This document shows, piece by piece, positions 26,994 through 35,133 of a DNA stretch of 64,000 nucleotides. The first letter of the stretch is position 1. Each line of letters starts with the position of its first letter. Below the pieces are notes generated by a model that saw nothing but the letters and a program-made list of their open reading frames with translations, was not told the origin of the DNA and did no database searches. The stretch comes from an uncultured Clostridia bacterium (lineage in GTDB: Bacteria; Bacillota; Clostridia; Lachnospirales; CAG-274): NCBI GenBank assembly GCA_947627855.1, contig CANQXR010000012.1, positions 1 through 64,000 on the forward strand, read 5' to 3'. The position numbers and the translations under genes were made by a program.

Positions 26994-27022
26994 ATTTTAT
27001 CAAACAATTTTATATATGTCAA
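26994..27022 (-). promoter_or_regulatory. ftsZ promoter
   Basis: Minus strand: -35 TTGACA (27022-27017), 17-nt spacer, -10 TAAAAT (26999-26994), about 57 nt before the GTG start. The rest of 27023-27184 is AT-rich with nothing else recognised. Confidence 0.85.
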
Positions 27023-27184
27023 GCATCGATATGGGCATTATTATATTTTATCGTCATTTTTCATCATATAATCTGATGTTTTCTTCACTTTTTAAACAAA
27101 TTAACAAGCGCTCATATGAATTCTTACAAATAATGATCTGTTCAGAAAACAGCCGGTCAGTCTGCTTTATTTAACATAAAAAAA

Positions 27185-27215
27185 CTGCCGAAATCATCTG
27201 TGATACTGTCGGCAG
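27185..27215 (-). terminator. Terminator of the que/PHP operon
   Basis: CTGCCGA (27185-27191) pairs with TCGGCAG (27209-27215); on the minus strand TTTTTTT follows. It lies 22 nt after the PHP gene. Confidence 0.85.
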
Positions 27216-27236
27216 AAATTGGATTTTGTCTGTTTT

Positions 27237-27941
27237 TCAGAGGTGTGCGTTGATCAGTCTTAGAAATTTCTGGGGATCGGTGTTTATTATGAGGTCATCG
27301 GGCATATTTGCCTCCTTAAGGAGCGGTTCTATGCGTGAAAAATCTCCTATATAGGTGTGATAGTGAGCGTCACTGCCCAGAATGATGCTGTGGTTTTGGC
27401 GTTTGCATTCCTTTATTATTTCAAGTATTGTTTTTTCGCCGCCTTGCCTTGAATTGTCGGGGTCAAGAGAAGAGTTGTTTATCTCTATAAGTGTGTTTGT
27501 TTCTTTTGCGGCTTTTACGACCTCTTTTATGTCAATGGGATATCTGGGATCTCCGGGGTGACCAAGAATATTCACCATAGGATTTTCCGCAGCGTGGACA
27601 AGGGCCTCCGTTGATTCTCCCAAGGGAATGCACACCTTGTGCAGACTTGCTATAACAACGTCCATTTTTTCAACAATGTACTCAGGCAGATCCACCGTGC
27701 CGTTTTTGTCAAGTATATTAAGCTCGACCCCCTTCAGCACTCTTATGCCCTCTATATATTCGGGAAGTATATGCAGATTGAAAAAATGCAGCCTGCATGC
27801 ACCGCCGGGCATTTTGGGGGCATGGTCGGTAATTGCAATAAATTCAAGCCCCTTTTCATGGGCATAACGTGCGTTTTCCGTTATTGTGCTGTATGCGTGA
27901 CCGCTTGCCACCGAATGAATATGAACATCAAATTTATACAT
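27237..27941 (-). CDS. PHP-domain metal-dependent phosphatase, YcdX-like
   Basis: Probable phosphoesterase with a trinuclear metal site. The 234-residue protein has the four PHP motifs: DVHIHSVAS (about 4), AITDHAP (about 34), a KGVELNIL Glu region and later His/Asp residues in LGSDAHYHTYIGD (about 190) and NILGHPGDPRYP (about 126). Pattern and length match YcdX-type phosphatases. I use ATG 27941, which follows AGGTGATTTT; six more codons upstream are open but less likely. It is the last gene after queC by a 27-nt gap. Substrate unknown; a link to queuosine synthesis is not established. Confidence 0.85.
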   Translation of the reverse strand: MYKFDVHIHSVASGHAYSTITENARYAHEKGLEFIAITDHAPKMPGGACRLHFFNLHILPEYIEGIRVLKGVELNILDKNGTVDLPEYIVEKMDVVIASLHKVCIPLGESTEALVHAAENPMVNILGHPGDPRYPIDIKEVVKAAKETNTLIEINNSSLDPDNSRQGGEKTILEIIKECKRQNHSIILGSDAHYHTYIGDFSRIEPLLKEANMPDDLIINTDPQKFLRLINAHL

Positions 27942-27968
27942 AAAATCACCTGATCTCACACAGTTTTC

Positions 27969-28667
27969 TTAAATCGGCTTTTCCTGCTGCTCCATTAATG
28001 GGTCGGTTACGCCGTTTTTTTCAAAGGCGGCTATTCTGTCCCTGCACGTACCGCATATGCCACAGGGCTTTTCTTTCCCCTCATAACAGCTCCATGTAAG
28101 CTCATAAGGAACCCCCAGCGCAAGTCCTCTCCTTACAACGTCCGCCTTTGTCAGCTTTATAAAGGGCGCTCTGAGAATAAGCATTCTTCCGCTGCCCTCA
28201 TAGACAGCCCTGTTCATAGCGTCAAAAAACTCCTCGCTGCAGTCCGGGTAGGCATTGCCTGCCGAATCGTCCCTGTGCGCTCCGTAATAAAGCTCACCGC
28301 AGCCCCACGATAAAGCCGCTGCCGCCGCCGATGACAGAAAAAGACCGTTTCTGAAAGGAACATAAGTCGAAACAGGCTCTCCGCCCGTTTTTTCAAGCTG
28401 TCTTTCATAGGACTCCTTGGGTATATCCTCAGTTGAGTGAGAAAGCAAGGAGCTGTTGCTTTGGGCAAATATATCACTCAGGTCAATGCATATGCGCCTG
28501 ACATTATAATATCCGGCTATTTTTTCGGAACAGTCCATTTCCTTTATATGCTTCTGTCCGTAAAAAACCGATATGGCAAGCACATTTTCGCTGCCGTATT
28601 CATGAACGGCTTCCGCAAGACAGGTTGTACTGTCAAGTCCGCCGCTGAGCAAAACTGCCGCTTTCAT
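27969..28667 (-). CDS. queC: 7-cyano-7-deazaguanine synthase QueC
   Basis: Converts 7-carboxy-7-deazaguanine to preQ0 with ATP and ammonia, the last step before tRNA modification precursors. The 232-residue protein has PP-loop LLSGGLDSTTC (about 6), the NGLFLSSAAAAAL region near 107, and a C-terminal zinc site with CYEG near 191 and CGICGTCRDR near 200. It follows folE by 4 nt, with ribosome site AAAGGGGTGAGC at the end of folE. Confidence 0.95.
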   Translation of the reverse strand: MKAAVLLSGGLDSTTCLAEAVHEYGSENVLAISVFYGQKHIKEMDCSEKIAGYYNVRRICIDLSDIFAQSNSSLLSHSTEDIPKESYERQLEKTGGEPVSTYVPFRNGLFLSSAAAAALSWGCGELYYGAHRDDSAGNAYPDCSEEFFDAMNRAVYEGSGRMLILRAPFIKLTKADVVRRGLALGVPYELTWSCYEGKEKPCGICGTCRDRIAAFEKNGVTDPLMEQQEKPI

Positions 28668-28671
28668 ATGC

Positions 28672-29247
28672 TCACCCCTTTGTTGCCGCCGCTCTCAGGG
28701 CAGGCTCTGTTTCAAAGCGTCCTCTAAGAGTGTGCGTATATGTTTTTGCTGCCGTCTTTTTTATTCCTCTTGCCGTCATACAGCTGTGACAGCCCTCTAT
28801 AATCACGGCAACGTCCTCAGACCCTGTTATAATCTGCATAATTTCCGCAATGTCGTTTCCCAGTCTTTCCTGAAGCTGAAGCCGTCTTGCCGCCATATCA
28901 GCAATTCTTGCAATTTTGCTCAGCCCCACGACCTTTCCCTTGGGAATATATGCAACGCTTACCTTCATATCATACATAAGGGCCATATGATGTTCGCAAT
29001 AGCTGAAAACCTCTATATCCTTTACAAAAACCATATCGGAGCTGTGAGTAAGATAGTCCTCGTCCTCAAAGGTTTTGTCAAACATATGGGCGATTTCCTC
29101 GTTTGAGTAGTTCATTCCCTCAAATACCTCTGCATACATCTTAGCAACTCTTTCCGGCGTATCCTTAAGCCCCTCCCTTTCGGGGTCGTCGCCAAGAGCC
29201 TTGAGAATCTCCCTTATATGATATTCTATTTTTTCAGTATCTATCAT
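28672..29247 (-). CDS. folE: GTP cyclohydrolase I
   Basis: Opens GTP to dihydroneopterin triphosphate, the entry compound for both folate and queuosine. The 191-residue protein has the zinc and substrate motifs YCEHHMALM (about 82), [14 protein letters not shown] (about 100), RRLQLQERL and [10 protein letters not shown] (about 154). Here it sits inside the que operon, so the queuosine precursor is its likely main use. ATG 29247 is placed 1 nt after the queE stop and 6 nt after GAGGTG; a GTG three codons upstream is an alternative. Confidence 0.95.
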   Translation of the reverse strand: MIDTEKIEYHIREILKALGDDPEREGLKDTPERVAKMYAEVFEGMNYSNEEIAHMFDKTFEDEDYLTHSSDMVFVKDIEVFSYCEHHMALMYDMKVSVAYIPKGKVVGLSKIARIADMAARRLQLQERLGNDIAEIMQIITGSEDVAVIIEGCHSCMTARGIKKTAAKTYTHTLRGRFETEPALRAAATKG

Positions 29248-29248
29248 T

Positions 29249-29911
29249 TTAAACACCTCTTTTGTCCGATTCCCATATTACCTTGTGAAGCTGGATCTGA
29301 AGACTTACATTATTCATTTTGTTGTCGATTATAAATTCCGCAAGTATGCGAGGCTCTATACTGCCGAAAACAGGACTGATGTATATCTTTGCTTTCGGCT
29401 TATATCTGTCTGTTATATATTTTGCTTTTTCAAGGTCGTCAACACTTCCGCAAACGAATTTCAACGTATCTCTTTCGTCAATAAAATCGTAGTTTGAAAT
29501 AAGCATTCCGCTTTCCATTCCGCTTGACGGCGTTTTATAATCGAGAGTGAAGGAGGGACGGTTTTCCATATTCATAAATTCACTTATATCCCTGCTGCCG
29601 TTTGTTTCGATTTCGACCTTAAGACCTTTGTCTGAACAAAGCTTTCTTATAAGAACGCCTATATCCGGCTGAATAAGAGGCTCTCCCCCTGTAAGCGTCA
29701 CCCTTTCTATGCCGCTTTTTCTGATGTATGAATATATTTCATCTTCCGACATTATCTCACAGGGAGCGTCACTTCTGTTTGCCCATTTCGTATCGCAGTA
29801 GGAGCAGTTCAGATTGCAGCCTTTAAAGCGTATAAATACAGAGGGACTTCCGGCAAAGCGTCCTTCGCCGTTTATGCTTATGAATTTTTCACATATATTA
29901 TAGCTGCTCAT
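29249..29911 (-). CDS. queE: 7-carboxy-7-deazaguanine synthase QueE (radical SAM)
   Basis: Radical-SAM enzyme that contracts the ring of 6-carboxy-tetrahydropterin to carboxy-deazaguanine. The 220-residue protein has CNLNCSYCD (CxxxCxxC, about 31-38), the N-terminal [20 protein letters not shown] segment and TLTGGEPL (about 73). ATG 29911 lies 1 nt after the queD stop and 6 nt after GAGGA; upstream in-frame codons lie within queD and are unlikely to be used. Third acting enzyme of the queD-queE-folE-queC set. Confidence 0.94.
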   Translation of the reverse strand: MSSYNICEKFISINGEGRFAGSPSVFIRFKGCNLNCSYCDTKWANRSDAPCEIMSEDEIYSYIRKSGIERVTLTGGEPLIQPDIGVLIRKLCSDKGLKVEIETNGSRDISEFMNMENRPSFTLDYKTPSSGMESGMLISNYDFIDERDTLKFVCGSVDDLEKAKYITDRYKPKAKIYISPVFGSIEPRILAEFIIDNKMNNVSLQIQLHKVIWESDKRGV

Positions 29912-29912
29912 A

Positions 29913-30335
29913 TCAGTCCTCACTAAAGGAAGCGCAGTTGTTGGGCGTTTCATATACCGTTGCTTTTTTGGTGTCATAGCCTGCCGCCTTTAATCTGTCA
30001 TAAAAATACCTGGCAAAATTTTCTGCGGTAGGACGGAATCCCACCTCCGTTATCCTGAAGCCCTCCTCCTTAAGTGCCGACAGAGTGGAGGGTCTGAGAG
30101 AATTTTTCTCTATTATAAAGGAATGGTCAAAAAAATCCGTTTCTCTCCGGAGTATCTCCTTGAGAGATGAAAAGTCGTCTATCATACCCATGGTCTGCCT
30201 GTCGCCCCTTAAGTCATTGCTCTTTATTTCTATTATAACACGCCACCTGTGACCGTGTATGTTGCTGCATTTTCCTTCATAGCCTGCAAGAAAATGAGCA
30301 GCGTCAAAGCTGTTTTCTGTTTTTAAAGTATACAT
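29913..30335 (-). CDS. queD: 6-carboxy-5,6,7,8-tetrahydropterin synthase QueD
   Basis: Pterin synthase family enzyme acting on dihydroneopterin triphosphate from FolE. The 140-residue protein has the zinc-binding SFDAAHFLAGYEGKCSNIHGH segment in overlapping parts (SFDAAHFL near 8, IHGHRW near 26), a catalytic Cys in KCSN and DFFDHSF (about 65). It leads the operon. The 90-nt region upstream has no preQ1-riboswitch pattern that I can see. queF, tgt and queA are not in the window. Confidence 0.94.
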   Translation of the reverse strand: MYTLKTENSFDAAHFLAGYEGKCSNIHGHRWRVIIEIKSNDLRGDRQTMGMIDDFSSLKEILRRETDFFDHSFIIEKNSLRPSTLSALKEEGFRITEVGFRPTAENFARYFYDRLKAAGYDTKKATVYETPNNCASFSED

Positions 30336-30426
30336 ATGTCATCGTCCCTGATTTCTGCGGATTAATAAAACTATAATAACACATCAAAAAGTCAAAGTAA
30401 AGACTGATTTGCTTTTATTTTTTATT

Positions 30427-31575
30427 TCAGACAGACGTACGGTTTTTGGGCGGACGTTCGCCGAAATACTGATAATAGTCGGTTTTGACATTGCCGTTGA
30501 AAAGCTTGCGTTTTTTGTCGGCTTTTCTGCCATACAGCCTTTCAAAGCCCTCGTGGGAGGTAAGTATGTAGACTGACCATGTTTTGTCGGCGCCGAATAT
30601 ACTTCCCATATTCCTGTAAAGCCTTTCCACGTCCTCAAGCTCGCCCATTCTCTGGGCATAGGGTGGATTGCATATACATATACCGTATTTCTCGTCAAGG
30701 CTCAGCTCTTCAAGAGGAAGCCTTCTGAAATCTATGCAGTCCCCGACACCGGCTCTTTCGGCATTTTCCTTCGCAAGCTCAATAACCCTTCCGTCTATGT
30801 CGCTGCCTGTGAGCCGTGGACGTATGTCCCTGTCAATAAGGGCAGCGGCTCTTTTTTTCTCCTCTTCAATATAAACAGGATCGATAATATACCAGTTTTC
30901 AAAGTCAAAATTCCTGTTAAGCCCCGGAGCGATGTTTTTCGCCATAAGCGCAGCCTCTATAAGTATCGTGCCCGAACCGCAGCACGGATCCACAAGAAGC
31001 CTGTCCTTTCTCCAATAGCTAAGCTCAACCATTGCCGCCGCCATAGTTTCCTTAAGCGGAGCAGCCCCGATAGCCCTTCGGTATCCTCTCCTGTAAAGAG
31101 GCGTTCCCGAAGTATCGAGGGTCACTGTGACCATATCATTTCGCAGAGCAATCTGTATCATATATCTGCTGCCTGTTTTCGGAAAATGTTCAATATCATA
31201 CCTTGTCTGCAATTTTCTTATAACAGCCTTTTCGGCAACCGACTGACAGGCGGGAACACTGGAAAGCTGAGATTTTGCCGATCTTCCGCTTACAATGAAT
31301 TTTCCGTCAGGAGGGATTATGTCCTGCCAGTCTATGTCATATACACCTCCGAAAAGCTCTTCAAATGTCACGGCGCTGAATTCGGCAAGCTTTATAAGAA
31401 CTCTGCTGCCGCATCTGAGCCATAAATTAAGAATTGCTATATCTCTTCCATCTCCCTCCAGCTCTATGCTGCCGTCGCTTACCTTAAGTATGTCATATCC
31501 CAGACCGATAAGCTCTCTTTTGACACAGGCTTCAAGCCCGAATGTGGAGGTAACAATAATATTAAATTTTTTCAT
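30427..31575 (-). CDS. THUMP-domain RNA methyltransferase (RlmL/YpsC-like)
   Basis: SAM-dependent methyltransferase probably acting on 23S rRNA guanine N2. The 382-residue protein has an N-terminal THUMP region (about 45-155) and a Rossmann methyltransferase domain with DPCCGSGTILIEAALMAK (about 190), LTGSDIDGRVIELAKENA and the catalytic ICNPPYAQRM (about 295). I start at ATG 31575, after GGAAAGGAATTCT; an open frame runs 168 nt further upstream into hairpin element F but lacks family similarity. Bacilli YpsC is the closest named relative I recognise. Confidence 0.9.
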   Translation of the reverse strand: MKKFNIIVTSTFGLEACVKRELIGLGYDILKVSDGSIELEGDGRDIAILNLWLRCGSRVLIKLAEFSAVTFEELFGGVYDIDWQDIIPPDGKFIVSGRSAKSQLSSVPACQSVAEKAVIRKLQTRYDIEHFPKTGSRYMIQIALRNDMVTVTLDTSGTPLYRRGYRRAIGAAPLKETMAAAMVELSYWRKDRLLVDPCCGSGTILIEAALMAKNIAPGLNRNFDFENWYIIDPVYIEEEKKRAAALIDRDIRPRLTGSDIDGRVIELAKENAERAGVGDCIDFRRLPLEELSLDEKYGICICNPPYAQRMGELEDVERLYRNMGSIFGADKTWSVYILTSHEGFERLYGRKADKKRKLFNGNVKTDYYQYFGERPPKNRTSV

Positions 31576-31644
31576 CAGAATTCCTTTCCGCCACAATAAG
31601 GGCAAGGTAAATATAAAGGCAGTTCCGACCGGACTGCGGCCGGA

Positions 31645-31781
31645 GCGGAGCGAGGGGAGGGGGAAATGAAAACGGCGACCAAAGGAGCCGTTTTCATTTC
31701 CCCCTCCCCTCGCTCCGCCCCGACCCGTGGGCAAAACCTGCATTCGGGCTGCCGGAGGCAGCCCGAATGCAGGTTTTGCCC
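31645..31781. repeat. Hairpin element F: two inverted repeats
   Basis: Hairpin 1: arms 31645-31676 and 31687-31718 (32 bp) with a 10-nt loop GACCAAAGGA, so the GACCAA block is in the loop here and not at the base. Hairpin 2: arms 31729-31753 and 31757-31781 (25 bp perfect, loop GGA), with CGGGCTGCC and GGCAGCCCG at the apex. Flank TTCCGACCGGACTGCGGC (31623-31640) mirrors the GTCCGGTCGGC tail of A and H. It lies between alaS and the methyltransferase gene. The rest of 31576-31862 holds no recognised gene. Confidence 0.93.
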
Positions 31782-31862
31782 AACGGAACCCTCATAGGTA
31801 AAAGGGAGCCGCCGCTTAATACATAAATATGTATCTCACATAGACTCCCCGCTTATTTAAAA

Positions 31863-34496
31863 TCAGTTAAGAGCCTCTGCCGCTTTGTTCTTTGCAGCTG
31901 TCAAGGCTTCATTTATTTTTGAAGGATCCTTTCCGCCGGCCTGAGCCATATTGGGACGTCCTCCTCCGCCGCCTCCGCACATAACGGCAGCGACTTTGAC
32001 AATATCTCCGGCCTTTGCTCCTGCTTTGACGGCAGAGTCACAACAGCTGACCACAAAATTGACCTTTCCGCCAAGCTCCGATGCCAGAATAATTATGGAT
32101 TCGGGAGCCTTGTCCTTTATAGCGTCACTTGTCTTTCTCAGTTCATTCATATCAGCATCACTGAGTCTGCCGCTGATAACGGTTATGCCGCCTATATTTT
32201 CGCCGGATTCTATTATTTTTTCAAGACTTCCTTTGGAAAGCTTTGATTTAAGCTTTTCTATCTCTTTTCTGAGCTTTTTGTTTTCATCAAGAAGGTCGTT
32301 AAGCCTTGAAGCGGTATTTTTGACATTTGTCTTTAAAATTGCCGTAATATTATCCTGAAAATCCTGTTTTTCCTTAAAATAACCGAGAGCGCTGTATCCT
32401 GTAATGGCTTCGATTCTTCTTACGCCTGCGGCAATGCCGTTTTCGGAAAGTATCTTGAAACAGCCGGCAACAGCAGTATTTTTAAGATGCGTTCCGCCGC
32501 AGAATTCCACAGAATAATCCCCTACAGAAACGACCCTTACGACCTTGCCGTACTTTTCTCCGAAAAGAGCCATTGCGCCAAGCTTTCTTGCATCGTCAAT
32601 ATCCATCTCACGACAGCTTACTTCCATAGCGGAAAGTATCTTGCTGTTTACTATATCCTCGACCCTGTTAAGATCCTCCTTTGAAATAGGCTCGAAATGT
32701 GTGAAGTCAAAACGCAGACGGTCGTCACTCACATAGGAACCTGCCTGCTCAACATGATTTCCCAACACATCTCTCAGCGCCTTCTGCAAAATATGCGTAG
32801 CGGTATGGTTGCGGGCTATTGCCGTTCTTCTTTCACTGTCAACCTGTGCCGAAACAACATCGCCTCTTCTTATAACTCCCGCTCTAACAACGCCGGTGTG
32901 AAGATGCTTGTTTCCTCCGAATTTGGTGGTATCTCTGATTTCGACAACGCCGTTCGGTGCTTCAATTATGCCGCTGTCGCCTGCCTGACCACCCATTTCG
33001 GCATAGAAAGGCGTCTTGTCCAGAAGTATGGTTACATTTGCGCCCTCAGATGCTTCCTCGGCTATTTCGTCCTCTGAAACCAAAGCGGTCACAACGCCGT
33101 CTGCCTTAAGTGTATCATATCCGACAAATTCCGTTGCAAGCGCAGGATCGATTTTGTGGAATACCGTTTCTTCAGCACCCATATAAGTATCAGTTTCCCT
33201 TGCATCTCTTGCTTTCTTTCTCTGAGCCTCCATCTCGGCCTTGAAGCCTTCCTCGTCCATGGAAAAGCCGTTTTCCGCAAGAATGTCGGCAGTGAGGTCT
33301 GTCGGGAATCCGTAGGTGTCGTAAAGCTTGAATACCTGCTTTCCGTCCAGAATCTTCCTGTCGCTGCTTTCTTCCATATATTCATTCAGCTTTTCAAGCC
33401 CCTTGTCAAGAGTTCTGCTGAAGTTTTCTTCCTCCGTAGCTATAATTTTCCTGATTGTAGCCTGTTTTTCCCTGAGCTCGGGATAAGCCTCTCCCGAATT
33501 GTCAATAACCACCTGACAAACGTCTGTCAGAAACGCTCCCTCAATTCCGAGAAGTCTGCCGTGTCTTGCAGCTCTTCTGAGAAGTCGTCTGAGAACATAT
33601 CCTCTGCCGTTGTTTGAGGGCAGAACGCCATCGGCAGTCATAAATGTCATAGAGCGCACATGGTCTGTTATAACACGAATTGATACATCATCGCCGTGAT
33701 TTTCAAGATATGCTTTTCCGGCAATCTGACATACCTTATCCCTTATTGCCTTTACAGTATCCACATCGAAAATGGAATCCACATTCTGCATAACGGCGGC
33801 AATTCTTTCAAGCCCCATTCCTGTGTCAATGTTGGGCTTTGCCAGTCTGGGATATGAACCGTCCTCCTGCTTGTCAAACTGTGTGAATACGAGATTCCAT
33901 ATTTCCATATATCTGTCGCAGTCACAGCCAACAGTACAATCGGGCTTTCCGCAGCCGTACTCCTCGCCTCTGTCATAGTATATCTCAGAACAAGGACCAC
34001 AAGGACCTACTCCATGCTCCCAGAAATTATCCTCTTTGCCCATTCTGGATATTTTTTCCTCAGGAACGCCTACCTTTTTGTTCCATATTTCAAAGGCTTC
34101 ATCATCATCGAGATAGATAGATACATACAGCCTGTCCTCCGGCAGCTCAAGAACCTTCGTAAAGAACTCCCACGCCCAGGGAATCGCCTCTTCTTTGAAA
34201 TAATCACCAAAGGAAAAATTGCCGAGCATTTCAAAGAAAGTGCCGTGTCTTGCAGTTTTTCCCACATTTTCAATATCTCCGGTTCTGATACATTTCTGAC
34301 AGGTGGTTACTCTTCTTTTCGGCGGAACCTGCTGTCCCGTAAAATAGGGCTTAAGAGGAGCCATTCCGGAATTTATAAGAAGCAGCGATTTATCGTTGTG
34401 AGGCACAAGAGAAGCGCTTGCAAGTCTTAAATGCTCCTTACTTTCAAAGAAGCTGAGGAATTTTTCTCTCAGTTCATTTACTCCCATATACTTCAT
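31863..34496 (-). CDS. alaS: Alanyl-tRNA synthetase
   Basis: Charges tRNA-Ala and edits mischarged Ser/Gly. The 877-residue protein has the class II core (HNDKSLLLINSGMAPLKPYF region near 37), the editing domain with HTATHILQKAL (about 566) and the CGGTHLKNT metal site (about 668), a coiled-coil linker, and a C-terminal DHHA1 part ending GGGGGGRPNMAQAGG (about 850). ATG 34496 follows GGAGGTTTTT by a normal spacing; a further 34 in-frame codons upstream cross the promoter and are rejected. The leader has no T-box features. Confidence 0.96.
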   Translation of the reverse strand: MKYMGVNELREKFLSFFESKEHLRLASASLVPHNDKSLLLINSGMAPLKPYFTGQQVPPKRRVTTCQKCIRTGDIENVGKTARHGTFFEMLGNFSFGDYFKEEAIPWAWEFFTKVLELPEDRLYVSIYLDDDEAFEIWNKKVGVPEEKISRMGKEDNFWEHGVGPCGPCSEIYYDRGEEYGCGKPDCTVGCDCDRYMEIWNLVFTQFDKQEDGSYPRLAKPNIDTGMGLERIAAVMQNVDSIFDVDTVKAIRDKVCQIAGKAYLENHGDDVSIRVITDHVRSMTFMTADGVLPSNNGRGYVLRRLLRRAARHGRLLGIEGAFLTDVCQVVIDNSGEAYPELREKQATIRKIIATEEENFSRTLDKGLEKLNEYMEESSDRKILDGKQVFKLYDTYGFPTDLTADILAENGFSMDEEGFKAEMEAQRKKARDARETDTYMGAEETVFHKIDPALATEFVGYDTLKADGVVTALVSEDEIAEEASEGANVTILLDKTPFYAEMGGQAGDSGIIEAPNGVVEIRDTTKFGGNKHLHTGVVRAGVIRRGDVVSAQVDSERRTAIARNHTATHILQKALRDVLGNHVEQAGSYVSDDRLRFDFTHFEPISKEDLNRVEDIVNSKILSAMEVSCREMDIDDARKLGAMALFGEKYGKVVRVVSVGDYSVEFCGGTHLKNTAVAGCFKILSENGIAAGVRRIEAITGYSALGYFKEKQDFQDNITAILKTNVKNTASRLNDLLDENKKLRKEIEKLKSKLSKGSLEKIIESGENIGGITVISGRLSDADMNELRKTSDAIKDKAPESIIILASELGGKVNFVVSCCDSAVKAGAKAGDIVKVAAVMCGGGGGGRPNMAQAGGKDPSKINEALTAAKNKAAEALN

Positions 34497-34554
34497 TTCT
34501 AAAAACCTCCGTATAGCGTTTAAACAAAATTTATCCAATATAATAATGTAATCT

Positions 34555-34583
34555 ATTATAAGTTTTTTTAACCCGGTTGTCAA
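34555..34583 (-). promoter_or_regulatory. alaS promoter
   Basis: Minus strand: consensus -35 TTGACA (34583-34578), 17-nt spacer, consensus -10 TATAAT (34560-34555), about 59 nt before alaS. Confidence 0.9.
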
Positions 34584-34646
34584 CCGTAAGAAAAACAATA
34601 TCCTCTCTTCTCAGGCAATATATAAAGACCGAGGCTTTTTTCGTGC

Positions 34647-34675
34647 TTGCAATAAATATGACGGTATGTTATAAT
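34647..34675 (+). promoter_or_regulatory. Promoter of the small membrane protein and recJ
   Basis: -35 TTGCAA (34647-34652), 17-nt spacer, -10 TATAAT (34670-34675), 41 nt before the ATG at 34716. It is divergent from the alaS promoter. Confidence 0.85.
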
Positions 34676-34715
34676 ATGTTCTGTGATGAAAAAACAGCTT
34701 TTTCGGAGGACGGGA

Positions 34716-35126
34716 ATGATAAATACATTTTTTTTGATTATATTCGTAATTTTAGAGATAGTGGGTCTGATAGGTTTTTTTATAAAGCTGAGAGAATTCA
34801 TAAAGGTTCTGGGATATAAGGGCAGAGCAAGAGCCGAAGTTGTTGCGGTTGCCCAGGACACTGTACAGGTAGGGAAAAACCAGACGGAAACATATTATTC
34901 TCCCATAATCACCTTCAGGGCAAACAATATTCTTTACAGAAAGACCTTCACATATATAAGCGAGCCGGCTAAACAGAGGATCGGCAGTCTTATATCCATA
35001 AGATATGACCTTAAGGATCCCACAAAGTTTGCTCCCGAAAAAATGACTTCTCTTTTTGCGCAGACATTTGGCTTTCTTTTTATGTGTGTGGGGCTTATGA
35101 TAATAGCTTCAAACGTATTATTATGA
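34716..35126 (+). CDS. Small membrane protein, DUF3592-like
   Basis: The 136-residue protein has a membrane segment at each end (about 5-22 and 110-130) with a beta-rich middle (YSPIITFRANNILYRKTFTY, then RIGSLISIRYDLKDPTKFAP) facing one side of the membrane. This layout and the ISIRYDLKDPTKF pattern resemble DUF3592 proteins of unknown function. I start at ATG 34716, 6 nt after GGAGGACG; an earlier in-frame Met at 34683 has no ribosome site. It is 7 nt upstream of recJ and probably co-transcribed, but nothing shows a functional link. Confidence 0.7.
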   Translation: MINTFFLIIFVILEIVGLIGFFIKLREFIKVLGYKGRARAEVVAVAQDTVQVGKNQTETYYSPIITFRANNILYRKTFTYISEPAKQRIGSLISIRYDLKDPTKFAPEKMTSLFAQTFGFLFMCVGLMIIASNVLL

Positions 35127-35133
35127 GGTATAT

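Noticed and set aside
30336..30426. Possible preQ1 riboswitch before queD
   Set aside because: No short hairpin with the A-rich tail and CUA-type core expected of preQ1-I, and no larger preQ1-II pattern; only AT-rich promoter-like DNA.
31576..31743. N-terminal extension of the RNA methyltransferase
   Set aside because: It translates hairpin element F and has no THUMP similarity; ATG 31575 has a clear ribosome site.
34497..34600. Possible T-box leader of alaS
   Set aside because: The leader is only about 50 nt after the promoter and has no T-box consensus or specifier stem.
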